Shown: positions 7,019-19,966, counted from the stretch's first letter. The stretch: DNA of 24,649 nt from Chloroflexi bacterium RBG_13_51_52 (GCA_001796525.1 MGMT01000091.1:1-24649); one strand, 5' to 3'. Notes: generated from the sequence alone by a model not told the origin. Translations and numbers: made by a program.

Positions 7019-7562
7019 AAGTTATTTTTCGTTCTTGAGTATACCTTTCCCACTCGCTGTAAACACACCCGCAGTACTGCTGACGGTAAAGGTCCATCGG
7101 TTTGGTGATATGCCGGCTGTCCGAGTAGCGTTTCCGCAGGTCGGCGTAAAGAAAGGTAACGCCTTTTTCCGCCGCGACCTTGTCCCCGATTACTTTTATC
7201 AAATCGTGTTTCTGATGGGGACTGATGAGCAGGGTAGTAGTAAAAGCATCAAAGCCTTTCTCGCGGGCTATTTCTGCTGTCTTGGACAAACGGAGCTCGA
7301 AACATTTATCGCATCTTTCCTTTTCGTGCCCCGCCACCCGCCGGAAGTATTCTGGCATATCATAGCCCTCGGCAATTGTTAGCGGGAGGTTTATCTCCTT
7401 TGCCAGCGACTTCATACTCTCCAGACGGTTCTGGTGCTCGGTAAACGGGTGGATGTTGGGATTGTACCAGAATCCTTCCGCCTCATAGTCCTGGTGTTGC
7501 CAGTGCTCTACGGTGTATGCGGCACAGTGGGCGCAGCAGACATGGATTAGTAGGTTTTTCAT
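7017..7562 (-). CDS. queH: Epoxyqueuosine reductase QueH
   Basis: A 181-residue QueH (former DUF208) protein that reduces epoxyqueuosine to queuosine, the last step in making the modified base at tRNA position 34. It is the metal-dependent alternative to QueG in anaerobes. The diagnostic cysteines are all present: Cys9, Cys10 and Cys13 in HVCCAHC, Cys84 and Cys87 in ERCDKCFELRL, and Cys164 and Cys166 in QQYCGCVYSE. Length is normal for the short QueH type. The ATG at 7560-7562 has only a weak upstream purine site. A promoter lies at 7593-7621. No other queuosine genes are adjacent, so the cell may make or salvage the precursor elsewhere. Confidence 0.95.
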   Translation of the reverse strand: MKNLLIHVCCAHCAAYTVEHWQHQDYEAEGFWYNPNIHPFTEHQNRLESMKSLAKEINLPLTIAEGYDMPEYFRRVAGHEKERCDKCFELRLSKTAEIAREKGFDAFTTTLLISPHQKHDLIKVIGDKVAAEKGVTFLYADLRKRYSDSRHITKPMDLYRQQYCGCVYSEWERYTQERKIT

Positions 7563-7592
7563 TCTTTATTGCCTAGTCTTCTATTTGTGGAA

Positions 7593-7621
7593 ATTATAAC
7601 TAACAATACATAGGAATACAA
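7593..7621 (-). promoter_or_regulatory. Candidate promoter for queH
   Basis: On the minus strand, TTGTAT (7621-7616), a 17-base spacer and an exact TATAAT (7598-7593) lie about 30 bases before the queH start. The -35 box is poor (3 of 6). Confidence 0.55.
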
Positions 7622-7646
7622 AATATCAGGATTATATTACATAATA

Positions 7647-7674
7647 TTGTGTCCATTGCATTCAATAGTATAAT
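7647..7674 (+). promoter_or_regulatory. Candidate promoter for the orphan membrane gene
   Basis: TTGTGT (7647-7652), a 16-base spacer and an exact TATAAT (7669-7674). A short AT palindrome, ATATTA-CA-TAATAT (7634-7647), abuts the -35 box and could be an operator or chance in AT-rich DNA. Confidence 0.5.
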
Positions 7675-7726
7675 TAAATAGAGGATAGAATAGGCTTGAT
7701 TTAAAAGTCTCTTAGCAGAGGTAATG

Positions 7727-8938
7727 ATGAAAATATTTAGCCACATTAATGAACTTGGCAAAGAAGGTTGGGAAAGCCTGCGTACTTTAGTACTTGCGTG
7801 TCCGAAGGTTGCAATCTGGTCGCCATCAGCATCTTATCTGGAGTCTTTTCGTAAAATTAACCCCTTATTACCTACAAAAGAAGAATTATTGTGGTATATT
7901 CGAGAAGGTTATATTCAATATCGGGCAAGGAAATGGTGGATTTTTAATGAAGAGCGAAGAAAAGAGCACGGGTGGGAATTCGCCCGTTGGGTAGAACCAT
8001 TCGATGAAGAAATCCTGCAAATTTGGAAAGATGATCAACATAACGGGGTTACTGGCGCTTTTGCGAGAGTTGTTGCTGTTGATGAAGAAGTTGGATTGAA
8101 TTGGGCTAGAGAGCAAATTTACGGCAAAAATATAGATTTGAAAACTCTTGTTAAAAAAATACAAAAAAATACTCTCTTAGTCGGTTATAGAGAAAAGGCT
8201 TTGAGATTTTCCAACATTGAAGAGATGGCTATTTCAATATTGAGGGATGCCAGAAATCATGCCGATGTATTCGGTAATTCGGGAGCTGACCGAAATTTAG
8301 GAATGCCTGCTGATAGATATCTTGTAAATGTATTTGTTAATGCTGTAAAGGATTTGAAATATATTCCGAAGTATTCGATTAGGAAGCCTCCTCAACCAAG
8401 AATTTTAATTGAAATGATCAACTATGTATTGAATATACTAGGTAAATCAGGAAAATCAGTTCGCTCTCAAGATGAAGCATTTGAGCGAACACGAATATTA
8501 TTACATAGCCCTCGAAATATTGAATTGTTTCGAGATTGGGTAGCAACTGTAGATTCACTTGCCCAAACTGTAGATAAAGAAATATTACGAGAGGAGTTAA
8601 TAGATAATCTAATAAAATCTATAGACCAAGGAGTAATTAAAAAAGGCTTTCTGGATTATTTAAATCTTAAAGGTGAAATGCAGACACTCGTGTTTATGTC
8701 TAACATATTGATAAATGTTTACGGATTATACACAGGAAGTAACTTGGCGCCTTTAGGATTAGTATTATTTTCAATTCCACAAATAATGGGTCTATTACAG
8801 TGGCTTGGATGGATTTCTGATAATTATTATAGTATAAACTGGCCTTTTTATATAGCGGAGGGTAAACAAAATGTTGGTAGAATACGAAGAGAAAGAGTGC
8901 TGCTTGAGTTAGCAAAATATGCTGGCAACACAACTTAA
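7727..8938 (+). CDS. AT-rich orphan protein with a C-terminal membrane hairpin, function unknown
   Basis: A 403-residue protein I do not recognise. The N-terminal 100 residues are Trp- and Tyr-rich and mostly helical, with ELLWYIREGYIQYRARKWW as the most distinctive stretch. A charged helical middle contains ILRDARNHADVFGNSGADRN (about 172-191). Two hydrophobic segments near residues 320-338 and 341-362 look like a membrane hairpin, followed by a basic tail with GRIRRERVLLELAK. No signal peptide, nucleotide-binding loop or metal motif is evident. The second of two adjacent ATGs is favoured by AGAGG at 7717-7721. The gene is strikingly AT-rich (19 G+C in 8161-8220) next to GC-richer queH and ruvB, is monocistronic, and ends 16 bases from the convergent ruvB stop. 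This suggests lateral acquisition. Confidence 0.8.
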   Translation: MKIFSHINELGKEGWESLRTLVLACPKVAIWSPSASYLESFRKINPLLPTKEELLWYIREGYIQYRARKWWIFNEERRKEHGWEFARWVEPFDEEILQIWKDDQHNGVTGAFARVVAVDEEVGLNWAREQIYGKNIDLKTLVKKIQKNTLLVGYREKALRFSNIEEMAISILRDARNHADVFGNSGADRNLGMPADRYLVNVFVNAVKDLKYIPKYSIRKPPQPRILIEMINYVLNILGKSGKSVRSQDEAFERTRILLHSPRNIELFRDWVATVDSLAQTVDKEILREELIDNLIKSIDQGVIKKGFLDYLNLKGEMQTLVFMSNILINVYGLYTGSNLAPLGLVLFSIPQIMGLLQWLGWISDNYYSINWPFYIAEGKQNVGRIRRERVLLELAKYAGNTT

Positions 8939-8954
8939 TTACATATATTTTAGC

Positions 8955-9980
8955 TTAAATCAGTTTCTGCTGGTTGGACTTATTAAAGGGAAGCCCCAGG
9001 TGCTCGTAAGCCAAACGGGTTGCCATTCTCCCGCGCGGTGTACGCTCCAGAAAGCCTAGCTGCATGAGGAATGGCTCGTAGACATCGGTGATGGTGTCGG
9101 CTTCCTCACTGATAGAGGCGGCTATAGTATCCAGCCCCACCGGTCCCCCGTTGAATTTCTCGATGATGGTATGCAGTACCTTGTGGTCTATATCATCAAG
9201 ACCGATAAGGTCTACCCCCAGCTTTTCCAGGGCTTCTTTAGCTACTTTTTGCGTTATAACGCCGTCGGCTACCACTTGCGCGTAGTCCCTGACCCTCTTC
9301 AGCAGCCGGTTGGCCACCCGCGGCGTGCCTCTGGCGCGGCGGGCTATTTCTTTCAGTCCGTCTTCTTTAGCTTCTACCTGCAAAATCCTGGAGGAGCGCT
9401 CGATGATTTTCTCCAGCGATGCTGTGTCATAGAAATCGAGGCGAAAAACAGATCCGAATCTATCCCTTAATGGTGGGCTTAGCAGGGCGTAGCGTGTGGT
9501 TGCGCCGATTAAGGTGAATTTGGGGAGGTTCAGTCGCAGGCTTTTAGCGCCGGGTCCCTTGCCGATGATAATATCCAGGGCATAGTCTTCCAGCGCCGGG
9601 TATAGTATCTCTTCCACCGTCCGGTTCAGGCGGTGGATTTCATCGATGAAGAGGATATCATGACTGCGCAGATTGGTTAGAATAGCCGCCAAATCGCCCG
9701 TACGTTCGATGGCAGGACCGGACGTGGTCTTGATATTCACACCCACCTCGACGGAGATAATGTGGGCGAGACAGGTTTTACCCAGTCCGGGCGGTCCGTA
9801 AAAAAGGACATGGTCTATAGGCTCGCCACGGCGCTTTGCCGCGGTAATTGCTATCTTGAGATTTTCTTTTGTTTTTTCCTGTCCGATAAAGTCGGAGAGA
9901 CTCCGCGGTCTTAGACTGCTATCGAGGGGCGTGTCTTCTTCACTGGGCTTGCCCGAAACAACGCGTGCTATTTCACTCAC
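8955..9980 (-). CDS. ruvB: Holliday junction branch migration ATPase RuvB
   Basis: A 341-residue full-length RuvB, the hexameric AAA+ motor that with RuvA drives branch migration of Holliday junctions. Walker A is GPPGLGKT (residues 62-69), Walker B is FIDEIH (111-116), sensor 1 is GATTR (159-163), and the arginine-finger segment PPLRDRFG begins at 169. The winged-helix DNA-binding domain closes the protein, with TPRGRMATRLAYEHLG near the end. The start codon is GTG (9978-9980); a TAG two codons upstream blocks any longer reading, and no downstream ATG precedes the conserved core. The purine run GGGG directly abuts the GTG, an unusual spacing. It lies 48 bases after rpoC and is probably read through from the rpoBC transcript. 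ruvA and ruvC are not in the window. Confidence 0.97.
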   Translation of the reverse strand: MSEIARVVSGKPSEEDTPLDSSLRPRSLSDFIGQEKTKENLKIAITAAKRRGEPIDHVLFYGPPGLGKTCLAHIISVEVGVNIKTTSGPAIERTGDLAAILTNLRSHDILFIDEIHRLNRTVEEILYPALEDYALDIIIGKGPGAKSLRLNLPKFTLIGATTRYALLSPPLRDRFGSVFRLDFYDTASLEKIIERSSRILQVEAKEDGLKEIARRARGTPRVANRLLKRVRDYAQVVADGVITQKVAKEALEKLGVDLIGLDDIDHKVLHTIIEKFNGGPVGLDTIAASISEEADTITDVYEPFLMQLGFLERTPRGRMATRLAYEHLGLPFNKSNQQKLI

Positions 9981-10028
9981 CCCCTATATTAACAGGTTGA
10001 AGGATATTAACAGCAAATCCGCGAGGGA

Positions 10029-14031
<4,003 letters not shown>

Positions 14032-14045
<14 letters not shown>

Positions 14046-17000
14046 CGTTATCTACCTCTCTCCAGCGCGGTTCTTCACTCTGCTTAAGCTCTGACTCCAG
14101 TTTATCAGCTTCTTCCATCGTTTCTTCGGCGGGAGCTATCTTGGTCTCTTCTTCGTTGATTACTTCAAGCGCTAGGCCGAGACTTTGCAGCTCTTTAACG
14201 AGCACTTTAAATGACTCCGGCACTCCGGGCTGCAGGATATCATCACCTTTGATGATGGACTCGTAGGCTTTAGCCCTACCCGTTACGTCATCTGATTTTA
14301 TCGTCAGCATTTCTTGGAGATTGTGGGCGGCGCCGTAGGCTTCAAGCGCCCAGACTTCCATTTCGCCGAAGCGTTGGCCGCCGAACTGCGCTTTACCGCC
14401 CAGCGGCTGCTGTGTGATAAGGGAATAAGGTCCGGTGGAACGTGCGTGTACCTTGTCTTCGACGAGGTGGATGAGCTTCATCATATAGATATTGCCTACA
14501 GTTACCGGCTGGTCGAAAGGCTCACCGGTGCGTCCGTCATGCAGGATAATCTTGCCGTAAGTGGGTGGTGAAAATTTCCCTTCGGCATTTACTTTTTCCA
14601 CGACCTTTTCCAGTTCCTCGGATTTTAATTTTTTAGCTGGGATATTGAGCTCTTCAAGCCATAGGCGCAGCCCGGTGTCCCGGGCTTTCCCGTTTAGTTT
14701 TTCATCAAATACAGCCTTGCCGTCATAGCCGTGTTCATTGACCCAGTCTAACGCAACATCTTTGTTATAGAGTACACTTTTCCCCCCTGGATTTGGGTTG
14801 ACGGCGCCGGATTGCTGGGCAATCCAGGCTCGGCACAGTGCATCCTCGATGGCTAAATCATCAGCTCCGTCGAAGACAGGGGTTAGCGCCCTAAAGCCTA
14901 ACAACTGTGCTGCCCAGCCCAGGTGGGTTTCCAGCACCTGACCGATATTCATACGCGAAGGCACACCGATAGGGTCGAGGATAATATCAACGGGTGTGCC
15001 GTCCGGCAGGAAAGGCATGTCTTCTTTAGGTGCGATGATGGAGATAACGCCTTTGTTGCCGTGTCTGCCGGCAAGCTTATCGCCGACCGATACCCGGCGC
15101 TTTTGAGCAATCCATACCTGCACCCACTGGTTGACACCGGCAGGCAGGTCATCGCCGCCGTTCTTGCTGTCTTTCCTTGTGTATACTTTAACGTTGATTA
15201 CTTTGCCCCACTCACCGTGAGGGACTCTTAAAGAAGTGTCTTTAACTTCTCTCGCCTTCTCCCCGAAAATAGCCCGCAGTAGCTTTTCCTCGGCAGAGAG
15301 TTCCGTCTCGCCTTTAGGGGTAATTTTACCTACCAGGGTATCGTCCGGCATTACCTCGGCGCCTATCCGGATAATACCGTCCTCGTCGAGTTCGCGCAGG
15401 CTTTCCTCACCGACGTTCGGGATATCGCGTGTGATTTCTTCAGGTCCCAGCTTGGTATCGCGGGCTTCCACCTCATGTTTGTTGATGTGGATGGAGGTGA
15501 ACATATCCTCTTCAACCATACGGCTGCTTAAGATAATGGCATCCTCGAAGTTATAGCCTTCCCAGCTCATAAAGGCAACGGTGACGTTTTGCCCCAGCGC
15601 CAGTTCGCCGTTCTCTGTAGCCGAGCTATCTGCCAGTACCTGTCCGGCCTCGACACGATCGCCCTTGTTTACCAGGGGGCGCTGGTTGATGCAGGTTCCT
15701 TGATTGGTACGGACAAACTTCATTAAGTCGTAATTAATCGTTGTGCCGTCATCATGCTTAACAACAATACCGTATTTAGTATTACCTTTTTCATCTATAT
15801 TACCGGACATTTCAGTCACCATGCCGGCTTTTTCTGCAAAGACTACCTGCCGACTGTGCTTTGCTGCTTCCATTTCCATACCGGTAGCTACCAGGGGCGC
15901 CTGGGGACGCAGCAGGGGGACCGCTTGGCGCTGCATATTGGCGCCCATCAAAGCGCGGTTGGCGTCGTTGTGTTCCAGAAATGGCGTTAATGCCGTGGCA
16001 ACACTCACCACCTGCTTGGGGGTGACGTCCATCAACTCTATTTTTTCCGGCGGTTCCAGCAGGTAGCCGTCAGCCAGCCGGGCTTCAATTCTCTTTTCCT
16101 TGAATTGGTTGTTCTCATCTAGCGGGGCATTGGCTTGAGCGATGATATATTTATCTTCCTCGTCGGCTGGCATGTAAACTATTTCGTCTGAAACGAATGG
16201 AACCACCTTTATCTTCTTGGATTTTGATTTTGTAAGTTTTTCAGCAACTTCCGGAGTAATAACAGTGTTGGCATTAACCAGTATCTTGCCTTTTTCGTCA
16301 GGAATATCCTCGCTGACGGTTCGTCCAACCAGTTTTTTGTCCTTGTTGCTTATCTCATTGACAACTTTCCGGTAGGGTGTTTCAATGAACCCATACTCGT
16401 TAATGATGCTGTATGTCGCCAGCGACCCGATAAGACCGATATTCGGTCCTTCCGGTGTCTCGATAGGGCAGATGCGACCGTAGTGAGAAAAATGAACGTC
16501 ACGCACCTCAAAGCCGGCGCGGTCGCGTGAAAGTCCGCCGGGCCCCATGGCGGAGAGTCGGCGTTTGTGGGTGAGTTCCGCCAGGGGATTGGTCTGGTCC
16601 ATGAACTGTGATAGTTGCGAACCGCCGAAAAATTCCCTTACGGCTGCGACGATTGGCCGTATATTAACGAGTGCGCTTGGTGTCACGGCCTCCGTGCCGA
16701 TAATGCTCATCCGCTCCCTGACTACCTGTTCCAGACGCAGGAAGCCGATGCGGAATTGGGTCTGTACCAGCTCGCCTACCGTGCGTACCCGCCGGTTCCC
16801 CAGGTGGTCGATGTCATCGCTGTGGTCTTTACCGTTGTTAATCAGGATGATGTGCCGTATTATTTCGACGATATCGTCTTTTGTTAATGTCCGCTCTTTC
16901 AGGTCAACGGTAACTCCAAGACGTTTGTTAAGCTTGTAACGCCCGACACGGCCTAAATCGTAACGCGTAGCGTCGAAAAACAGGTTTTTAATTAATTTTT

Positions 17001-17799
17001 TCGCGTTTTCCAGCGAGGGAAGCTCACCGGGATGAAGTTTTTTATAAATATCGAGCAGAGCATCTTTTTCATCTTTGATATTGGGCTCACGCTCCATAGT
17101 AATGCTGATATATTTATGCTCGGAGTGTTTTTCTTCCTTTTCAAAGAGTTTTATTATCTCTTCGTCGGCGCTGTAGCCGATGGCGCGTAACAAGGTTGTG
17201 ATAGGAATTTTACGCTTTCCATCAATTTTTGTGGATATTACATTACGGTTGCTGGTTTCGAATTCCAACCAGGCGCCGCGGGTCGGGATGAGCTTTGCCT
17301 GGCATAGATTTCGTCCGGATACCGGGTCCTCTTCGCTCGTAAAGTAAACGCCCGGTGAACGTAATAACTGGCTCACGACCACTCTCTCGGCGCCGCTGGT
17401 GATAAAAGTGCCTTTGGAAGTCATCAGCGGGATATCCCCGAAGAACAGGTCCTGCTCTTTGATTTCTCCAGTGTCTTTTACCAGTAGGCGTACCTTGACA
17501 TAAAGCGGCGCGGAGTATGTCTGGTCTCGTTCGTGGCATTCCTGTTCCGAATGGCCGGGGCGTGGTTCACGGAATTCATAGCCAATGAAATTGAGTTCCA
17601 GCCTGTTGCCGGTCAAGTCTTTGATAGGTGATATCTCTTCCAGAAGTTGTTTAATTCCTTCTTCCTGAAATCGCTGGAAAGAATCAAGTTGGACCTTGAT
17701 AAGGTTGGGCACTTCAAGAATGGTAGGTAAATTAGCGTAGGATTTACGGGGGACGATTTGCTGGGAACTGGATACAGGTGCCTTCGAACTTAAAGCCAT
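14032..17799 (-). CDS. rpoB: RNA polymerase beta subunit
   Basis: A 1255-residue beta subunit, partner of RpoC in the polymerase core. The rifampicin pocket is at about 393-422 (GSQLSQFMDQTNPLAELTHK then RRLSAMGPGG). Asp401, His411 and Ser416 match the drug-sensitive residues Asp516, His526 and Ser531 of E. coli, while Met418 replaces Leu533. The conserved RICPIETPEGPNIGLI follows at 442-457. The segment GDKLAGRHGNKGVIS and the C-terminal GGKAQFGGQRFGEMEVWALE stretch are intact. The C-terminus carries an extra Glu-rich tail. GGAG precedes the ATG. No L7/L12 or other ribosomal protein gene stands upstream; instead a 259-base gap with its own promoter separates rpoB from a divergent gene. Confidence 0.98.
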
Positions 17800-17948
17800 C
17801 TTTTCTCCTTAGACAAAATACCGCAATTCTGGGTTTTTGACGATAGTGTTACTTTAGATAAAAACGCACGTGCATATAAGGTAATATACAGAGTATCTAC
17901 GTTTGGGAAGTGAAAACAAAAAACATTGGGGCATTATTACAAATGTTA

Positions 17949-17978
17949 AGGATATCATAATCATTGTATTCATGTCAA
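17949..17978 (-). promoter_or_regulatory. Candidate rpoB promoter
   Basis: On the minus strand, an exact TTGACA (17978-17973), an 18-base spacer and TATCCT (17954-17949, 4 of 6) give a predicted start near 17942. The resulting leader of about 140 bases is long enough for regulation, but I see no clear attenuator hairpin in it. Confidence 0.55.
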
Positions 17979-18036
17979 GTCCTGTAGCGCGTGTGAATAA
18001 AAAATTCTTTAAACTGCTTCTATTATATCGATTTCC

Positions 18037-18045
18037 TGTTATAAT
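18037..18045 (+). promoter_or_regulatory. Extended -10 promoter for the NfeD-like gene
   Basis: TGTTATAAT at 18037-18045 ends only 13 bases before the ATG at 18059, giving a predicted leader of about 6-8 bases. No -35 box or Shine-Dalgarno is visible. Confidence 0.6.
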
Positions 18046-18058
18046 ATAGCCTGAAAAT

Positions 18059-18472
18059 ATGTTTAAAAGATTAACTCTAGCCCGATTGGTCTTAGCCATT
18101 TTAAGCATGGCGCTGGAACAGGTGGCTATCTGGGTAATCTGGCGCTGGCTTTTGCCTGAATTTGATATCCAGCTGCATGTGGGTGTATTAATCGGCGTTA
18201 TGATAGCCTGGGGAATTTTTGGGACATGGCTTTTTATTTTTACTACTTATACGCTCAAGAAGCAGGCGACGGTCGGCTTGCCGTCTATGGTTGGCAGCAC
18301 GGGTAAGGCGGCGGCTGATCTGTCGCCCGACGGTATGGTGAAAATACGCGGTGAACTCTGGGGGGCTTTATCGGAAGACGGTAATATCTCTACCGGCGAA
18401 GGTATTATAGTTACGGGTGAGAATGGACTTAAATTGCTCGTGCGTAAAAACATTGGTAGTGTTAAACATTGA
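18059..18472 (+). CDS. Short NfeD-like membrane protein
   Basis: A 137-residue protein of the short NfeD type. Two N-terminal membrane segments (about 8-30 and 41-62) are followed by a small OB-fold domain with GSTGKAAADLSP, MVKIRGELWGALS and GEGIIVTGENGLKLLVRK. NfeD proteins usually associate with stomatin-like membrane scaffolds or the NfeD serine protease, but no stomatin gene is adjacent. The start at 18059 has no Shine-Dalgarno and lies just after an extended -10 box, so the mRNA may be almost leaderless. The next in-frame ATG (18107) also lacks a site and would remove much of the first membrane helix. The last 11 bases overlap tail to tail with the convergent ychF-like gene. Confidence 0.8.
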   Translation: MFKRLTLARLVLAILSMALEQVAIWVIWRWLLPEFDIQLHVGVLIGVMIAWGIFGTWLFIFTTYTLKKQATVGLPSMVGSTGKAAADLSPDGMVKIRGELWGALSEDGNISTGEGIIVTGENGLKLLVRKNIGSVKH

Positions 18473-19565
18473 AAAGAATATTAACCACATCCCCGTCTTG
18501 GATTATATAATCTTTCCCTTCGATTCGTAGTTGCCCTCGTTTACGCGCCTCGGCAATACTGCCGCATTCCGCCAGTTCGCCGATATTGATGCATTCCGCG
18601 CGGATAAAGCCCTTTTCCATGTCCGTATGGATTTTACCGGCGGCTTTTTGCGCGTTGGTGCCTTTCTTTATTGACCACCCTCTAACCTCGTTTTGATTCA
18701 TGGTGAAAAAGGTTATCATGTCCAGAAGCTTATAGGATATCTTGATAATGCGTTCCAGTCCCGACTCTTTTAAGCCGTATTCATTGCGGAATTCCTGCGC
18801 GGCTGTTTCTTCAAGCTGTGCTAGCTCCATTTCCAGCTTGCCGCATAATGCTGCAACCGTACATTTCATATCGGAAAACCGGGAGTTATATTCTGTTTCT
18901 ATCGATGTTGTTTGCTGTAGCTGGTCTTCCCCGATGTTTATCAAGATTAGTATCGGTTTGGCCGTGAGGAATTGGTAGTTGGCGATAAACCTGGCGGCGG
19001 GCTCAAGAGAAAGCATACGTAGCGGTTTATTGTTTTCCAGTTCGGTTTTAAATCCCGTTAAAATATCTTTTTCGTGGAGAAAGCTCTGTTGCTCGCCGGG
19101 TTTAGCTGCCTTTAAAGACGTTTCCAGTTTTTCCAGTCTTCTTTCCAAGATAGCAAGGTCGGAAAAGACCAGTTCCAGATTAAGCGTATCGATATCCCTC
19201 TTAATATCCAGGCTCCCTTGTGGATGCGGTATACTTTCGTCTTTAAAGCTGCGTATGACACAGATAAGGGCGTCAACAGTGCTAAGCTGGTTCAACAGCT
19301 GACCGCCAATCCCTTTATCCATGGCTAGGTTTTTTACCGATGCCCCGATGTCCGTATACTTAGCTTCGGGAAATACTATCTTGGGTAGATGAAACAGGTC
19401 TGCCAGTACCCTAAGGCGTGGTTCCGGGACATGGGCGATACCGATGTGGGGGGAGAGTGCAGTAATAGTATGGGATGCGGTCTCGGTTTTGCCTCCGGTG
19501 AGAGCGTTGAAAACTGTCGTTTTACCGCTCTGGGGCAGGCCGATAATGCCGATATTAATGCTCAT
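18462..19565 (-). CDS. Divergent YchF/OLA1-family GTPase (DUF933)
   Basis: A 367-residue member of the YchF family, ribosome-associated P-loop proteins that often hydrolyse ATP. The P-loop is GLPQSGKTT (residues 9-17), where typical YchF has GLPNVGKST. The switch region keeps PEPRL (48-52), but the usual DIAG motif is degraded to TDIGASVK (71-78). The base-recognition segment LILINIGED (206-214) follows the YchF NxxE-type pattern rather than NKxD. The C-terminal TGS domain is typical: ITFFTMNQNEVRGWSIKKGT, then KIHTDMEKGFIRAE and GKDYIIQDGDVVNILFNV. The ATG at 19563-19565 has no clear Shine-Dalgarno. The gene is probably co-transcribed with the small helical gene 35 bases upstream. It may be a second, specialised paralogue rather than the housekeeping YchF; a second copy cannot be checked here. 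Confidence 0.85.
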   Translation of the reverse strand: MSINIGIIGLPQSGKTTVFNALTGGKTETASHTITALSPHIGIAHVPEPRLRVLADLFHLPKIVFPEAKYTDIGASVKNLAMDKGIGGQLLNQLSTVDALICVIRSFKDESIPHPQGSLDIKRDIDTLNLELVFSDLAILERRLEKLETSLKAAKPGEQQSFLHEKDILTGFKTELENNKPLRMLSLEPAARFIANYQFLTAKPILILINIGEDQLQQTTSIETEYNSRFSDMKCTVAALCGKLEMELAQLEETAAQEFRNEYGLKESGLERIIKISYKLLDMITFFTMNQNEVRGWSIKKGTNAQKAAGKIHTDMEKGFIRAECINIGELAECGSIAEARKRGQLRIEGKDYIIQDGDVVNILFNV

Positions 19566-19600
19566 TAAACTAAAGGTGAATTACCTTGAATTGACGAAAA

Positions 19601-19840
19601 TCACCGGCCCTTTTTAATGATTTCTCGGGCTCGTTTAAGGGCAAGGTCTCTTTCCTCGATGGGTAATTTATCGTTAGCTGCCAGGTTAAGCAGGACGAGG
19701 AGCGACTCGTGAGTTGCCATGTCGCCGAGTAGGTTGATAGCTTGGACCCTTATTTTCCCGGAAAGCTGTAAGTCCGTGGCGATATTTGCCATTTTCTTTA
19801 ATTCATCGTATTTATTGGCTTCTTCGTTGAACTCCGGCAT
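19601..19840 (-). CDS. Small HEAT-repeat-like helical protein
   Basis: A 79-residue protein made of amphipathic helices. The pattern KIRVQAINLLGDMATHESLL followed by VLLNLAANDKLPIEERDLAL resembles a pair of HEAT-type repeats, which usually serve as protein-binding scaffolds. GAGAGGTGA precedes the ATG at good spacing, and a strong promoter lies at 19901-19929. The coding potential is supported by these signals and by tight linkage to the downstream GTPase gene (35 bases). It may be a partner of that GTPase, but this rests only on position. I do not recognise a named family. Confidence 0.75.
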   Translation of the reverse strand: MPEFNEEANKYDELKKMANIATDLQLSGKIRVQAINLLGDMATHESLLVLLNLAANDKLPIEERDLALKRAREIIKKGR

Positions 19841-19900
19841 CGCAGTTCACCTCTCGATATTTGTAAAGAATTCCGCAAATATTCGTTTATTCTCTTTGCG

Positions 19901-19929
19901 ATTATTCCCTATAAGCGTTTTTTTGTCAA
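19901..19929 (-). promoter_or_regulatory. Promoter for the HEAT-like / YchF-like pair
   Basis: On the minus strand, an exact TTGACA (19929-19924), a 17-base spacer and AATAAT (19906-19901, 5 of 6). The predicted start point near 19894 gives a leader of about 55 bases. Confidence 0.7.
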
Positions 19930-19933
19930 CTCT

Positions 19934-19953
19934 GGATACTGCCACCAGTATTC
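19934..19953. repeat. Inverted repeat between divergent promoters, possible operator
   Basis: GGATACTG (19934-19941) and CAGTATTC (19946-19953) are inverted with a 4-base loop and one G-T mismatch. The repeat lies between the minus-strand -35 box and the plus-strand -10 box and covers the plus-strand -35 region. Confidence 0.45.
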
Positions 19954-19966
19954 AATATGTTATAAT
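19939..19966 (+). promoter_or_regulatory. Extended -10 promoter for holA - ROK - galU
   Basis: TGTTATAAT (19958-19966) is a full extended -10 element. CTGCCA (19939-19944, 4 of 6) at a 16-base spacing is a modest -35. The predicted leader is about 32 bases. Confidence 0.65.

Noticed and set aside
6933..7382. A 149-codon open frame on the plus strand
   Set aside because: It starts inside the end of the SIMPL gene, crosses the strong terminator and is antisense to queH.
17800..17948. Ribosomal-protein-type or other attenuator in the long rpoB leader
   Set aside because: I looked for a stable hairpin with a T-run or a known leader motif and saw none.
17854..18108. A possible 84-residue minus-strand gene upstream of rpoB
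   Set aside because: It overlaps the start of the NfeD-like gene and the rpoB promoter, has no ribosome site, and its composition looks like non-coding DNA.
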